DNA of 42,143 bases from Clostridia bacterium (GTDB lineage Bacteria > Bacillota > Clostridia > Oscillospirales > CAG-272): assembly GCA_017545225.1 (NCBI GenBank), contig JAFWPR010000131.1:1-42143 (forward strand), given 5' to 3'. The notes beneath the pieces are model-generated. The model worked only from the letters and a program-made list of their open reading frames with translations, ran no database searches and had not been told where the DNA came from. Positions 40,038 to 42,143 of this stretch are shown here, one piece after another (within the stretch, counting starts at the first letter, position 1; the number at the start of each line of letters is the position of its first letter). The position numbers and the translations under genes were made by a program.

Positions 40038-41344
40038 CGCTCATCACCTCCCTCCGCGTTTTCCGCGCCGTCGGTCCCGTCGGCCTCCGGCTCGCCGGAT
40101 CCTTCGTCTGCGGGAGGTTCGGCTCCGTCGCCGACCTCCCCGGCAGGAGGTCCGCCCGGATCGGGAGGCGCCGCCGCGGTATCCGCCGCCGCTGCGGCGC
40201 GGCGTTTGCCTATCTTACCGCGCTTCAGCAGGTCTTTGATGAATTTCGACGCGCCGGCGAAGTAGATGATCACGGCGATGATCAGATCGGGCACGTATTC
40301 GTTGAACGAAGTGTACGCCGAGAGGTTCGAGCCGCCGGCGCCGAGGTATTTGAGGAAGATCGCCGAGAAGATGACGCCGATCGGGTTGTTGCTCGCGAGG
40401 AGCGCCGCGGGAATGCCGTTGAATCCGTCGGCGGGAAGCACCAGGTTCGTGTTCCACTTGAAGTCCTGGGATCCGTTGAGGCACCACAGCGCCGCGCCGC
40501 ACGCGGCAAGACCGCCCGCGATCGCCATCGAGAGGATGATGTTGCGTTTTTCGTTCATCCCGGCGTACTTGGAAGCGTTTCTGTTGAAGCCGCATGCGCG
40601 GAGCTCGTAACCGAACGTAGTCTTGTTCATCACGATATACAGCGCGACCGCGATCAGCGAAGCGATGAAGATACTGATATCGAGGTATGATCCGCCGAAC
40701 AGTTTGTCCAGCCCGAAGGACCACGTCGCAACGCCGTTCTGCGCCGTTTTGAAGATGAAGTTCATCTTCGTCTCGGGAGTGTTAATAAAGCGGCTTCCGT
40801 CAAACACCCATGAGACGACGTTCGCGGCTATCCAGTTCGTCATGATGCAGACGATAACTTCGTTGACGTTGAATTTCGCCTTGAAGAAACCGGGGATCGC
40901 GCCCCACAGGACGCCGAGCGCGATACCTGCGAGAAGCGCGAGGATCCAGACGATCACGGACGGGACGACGGTCGTCGGTATGGATAGAGCGACGAGGAGC
41001 GATCCCATGGCGCCCATGAGGTACTGGCCCGGCGCGCCGATGTTGAACAGGCCCGTCTTGAACGCGAGCGAGACGGAAAGACCCGTCATGATGAGAGGAG
41101 TCGCCTTGAACAGCATGTTGCCGAGCTGGAAAAGCACGTCCTTCGCGTTGCCCGCCGCAAACGGGCCGGAAAGAACGGTGACGATACCCTTTACCGCCTG
41201 CGAAAGCGGAATGTTCTCATTGAACATTGCGAGGAAGATCAGAACGATGAAGCCTACGATCAGACCACCGAGTATACAGATGAGCGACGCTATTACCGAT
41301 CTGACGCCTTCTTTGGCGAAGATACCTTTTTTCTCTTCTTTCAT
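40034..41344 (-). CDS. nupP: Nucleoside ABC transporter permease (NupP-like) with acidic tail
   Basis: A 436-residue permease of the same superfamily as NupQ. Typical segments are FKTGLFNIGAPGQYLMGAMG, ELRACGFNRNASKYAGMNEK (coupling loop) and GFNGIPAALLASNNPIGVI. The core ends near residue 380; a tail of about 56 residues rich in Ala, Pro, Gly, Asp and Glu follows, probably disordered and cytoplasmic. Such a tail is not needed for the fold. Its ATG overlaps the stop of the ATP-binding gene (ATGA). Confidence 0.9.
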   Translation of the reverse strand: MKEEKKGIFAKEGVRSVIASLICILGGLIVGFIVLIFLAMFNENIPLSQAVKGIVTVLSGPFAAGNAKDVLFQLGNMLFKATPLIMTGLSVSLAFKTGLFNIGAPGQYLMGAMGSLLVALSIPTTVVPSVIVWILALLAGIALGVLWGAIPGFFKAKFNVNEVIVCIMTNWIAANVVSWVFDGSRFINTPETKMNFIFKTAQNGVATWSFGLDKLFGGSYLDISIFIASLIAVALYIVMNKTTFGYELRACGFNRNASKYAGMNEKRNIILSMAIAGGLAACGAALWCLNGSQDFKWNTNLVLPADGFNGIPAALLASNNPIGVIFSAIFLKYLGAGGSNLSAYTSFNEYVPDLIIAVIIYFAGASKFIKDLLKRGKIGKRRAAAAADTAAAPPDPGGPPAGEVGDGAEPPADEGSGEPEADGTDGAENAEGGDER

Positions 41345-42143
41345 TCAGCATCGCCTCCTTCCCCGCCGTTCTGCCGTTTGGCGCCCGCCATGTAAAGACC
41401 GAGTTCCTGCACGGTCGTCGTCTTAGGATCAAATTCGCCCACGATCTCGCCCTCGTACATGACGAGGATCCTGTCGGACAGGTTCATGACCTCTTCGAGT
41501 TCGAGAGAGATCAGGAGGACCGCGGCTCCCGAATCGCGGGAGGCGACGATCTGCTCGTGAACGAACTCGATCGCTCCGACGTCAAGACCGCGCGTCGGCT
41601 GTACCGCGATCAGCAGTTCGTGGTCGCGGTCGAGTTCGCGGGCGATGATCGCCTTCTGCTGGTTGCCGCCGGACATCCCGCGCGCGGGCGTCAGCGGACC
41701 CTGACCGGATCTGACGTCGTATTTGTCGATCAGACCTTCGGCGTACTTTCTCACCTCGCCGAACTTAATGAAGCCGCCGCGCTGGAAGCGGGGCTCGAAA
41801 TACCTCTGGAGCACCATATTCTGCTCGAGGGTGTAGTCGAGGATGAGTCCGTGCTTATGTCTGTCCTCGGGGATGTGAGAGACCCCGTGAGTGTTTTTGT
41901 AACGTATGTTCTTTTTCGTCACGTCCTCTCCTTTGAGGACGATGCGCGATCCGGACTCGCACTTCTCAAGACCGGAGAGCGCTCCGACGAACTCGCTCTG
42001 TCCGTTGCCGTCGATACCGGCGATGCAGACGATCTCGCCCGCGCGGACCTGGAAGCTGACGTTCTTGACGGCGTCGTTTTTGTGGACCTTGGAGGCCACC
42101 GACATGTTCTGCACATCCAGGAACACGTCGCCCGGGGTCTTGG
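41341..42143 (-). CDS. nupO: Nucleoside ABC transporter ATP-binding protein (NupO-like), partial
   Basis: The C-terminal part of an ATP-binding subunit cut by the window end; the open frame runs on to the last base without a stop, and upstream codons read KTPGDVFLDV. Only the second of two expected nucleotide-binding domains is present. It shows GIDGNGQSEF in place of a classic Walker A, as usual for the second domain in this family, then SHIPEDRHKHGLIL, the signature MSGGNQQK and a Walker B-like ELLIAVQPTRGLD. It would form the importer with the two permeases downstream. Confidence 0.9.
   Translation of the reverse strand, partial: KTPGDVFLDVQNMSVASKVHKNDAVKNVSFQVRAGEIVCIAGIDGNGQSEFVGALSGLEKCESGSRIVLKGEDVTKKNIRYKNTHGVSHIPEDRHKHGLILDYTLEQNMVLQRYFEPRFQRGGFIKFGEVRKYAEGLIDKYDVRSGQGPLTPARGMSGGNQQKAIIARELDRDHELLIAVQPTRGLDVGAIEFVHEQIVASRDSGAAVLLISLELEEVMNLSDRILVMYEGEIVGEFDPKTTTVQELGLYMAGAKRQNGGEGGDAE

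Overview
The window is ordinary bacterial chromosome from a Bacillota (Firmicutes) lineage, most likely class Clostridia, possibly an uncultured gut lineage. Evidence: a spoIIR sporulation gene, S-layer homology repeats on a secreted protein, a FakA/DegV fatty-acid kinase pair with plsX and acpP, trmK, a DUF1858 protein, strong AGGAGG-type ribosome binding sites, frequent GTG/TTG starts, sigma-A-like promoters with 16-17 base spacers, and many intrinsic terminators. By eye the coding DNA is moderately G+C rich. No phage genes, intact transposase, CRISPR array or rRNA were found; there is one tRNA gene.

Layout, left to right. 1-4.1 kb: a 5'-nucleotidase diverges from an operon of two G3E (CobW-type) metal-chaperone GTPases and an HD-domain hydrolase. 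4.1-9.0 kb: a small membrane-anchored HTH regulator (predicted leaderless mRNA) diverges from a surface-glycolipid-like cluster of three GT8 glycosyltransferases and one acyltransferase. 9.0-13.5 kb (minus strand): a secreted metallophosphatase with SLH repeats, spoIIR, and an EIIC-like membrane protein. 13.6-15.7 kb: pgk and tpiA. 15.7-19.1 kb (minus): an unusual regulator joining an XRE-type HTH to a sigma-region-4-like domain, translationally coupled to a single-pass membrane protein, then an acyltransferase with a zinc ribbon. 19.2-19.65 kb: tRNA-Thr(GGT) followed by a hairpin-rich non-coding tract that begins with an inverted copy of the tRNA 3' end.

19.6-24.1 kb (minus): cation/proton antiporter, Nif3-like protein, trmK, DUF1858 protein and murA. 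24.3-30.2 kb (minus): a tightly overlapped operon of a heterodimeric ABC exporter, a small unknown protein, an RluA-type pseudouridine synthase and a DUF3810 membrane metalloprotease-like protein. Back-to-back promoters at 30.3 kb separate it from a plus-strand lipid operon, fakA, fakB (DegV), a GNAT-like gene, plsX and acpP, which links fatty-acid phosphorylation to phospholipid synthesis. After a small membrane protein (35.6 kb) and a Gfo/Idh/MocA dehydrogenase, the window ends in a minus-strand nucleoside-salvage operon: ATP-binding subunit (cut by the window end), two permeases and pyrimidine-nucleoside phosphorylase.

Most points of interest are local: the XRE/sigma-4 fusion with its coupled membrane partner, the mirrored tRNA end, a G3E GTPase fused to a YcgQ-like C-terminal domain, a duplicated His/Cys segment in the other GTPase, and interspersed palindromic repeats at 8.9 and 32.1 kb. 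All calls come from reading the sequence; no database searches were run.
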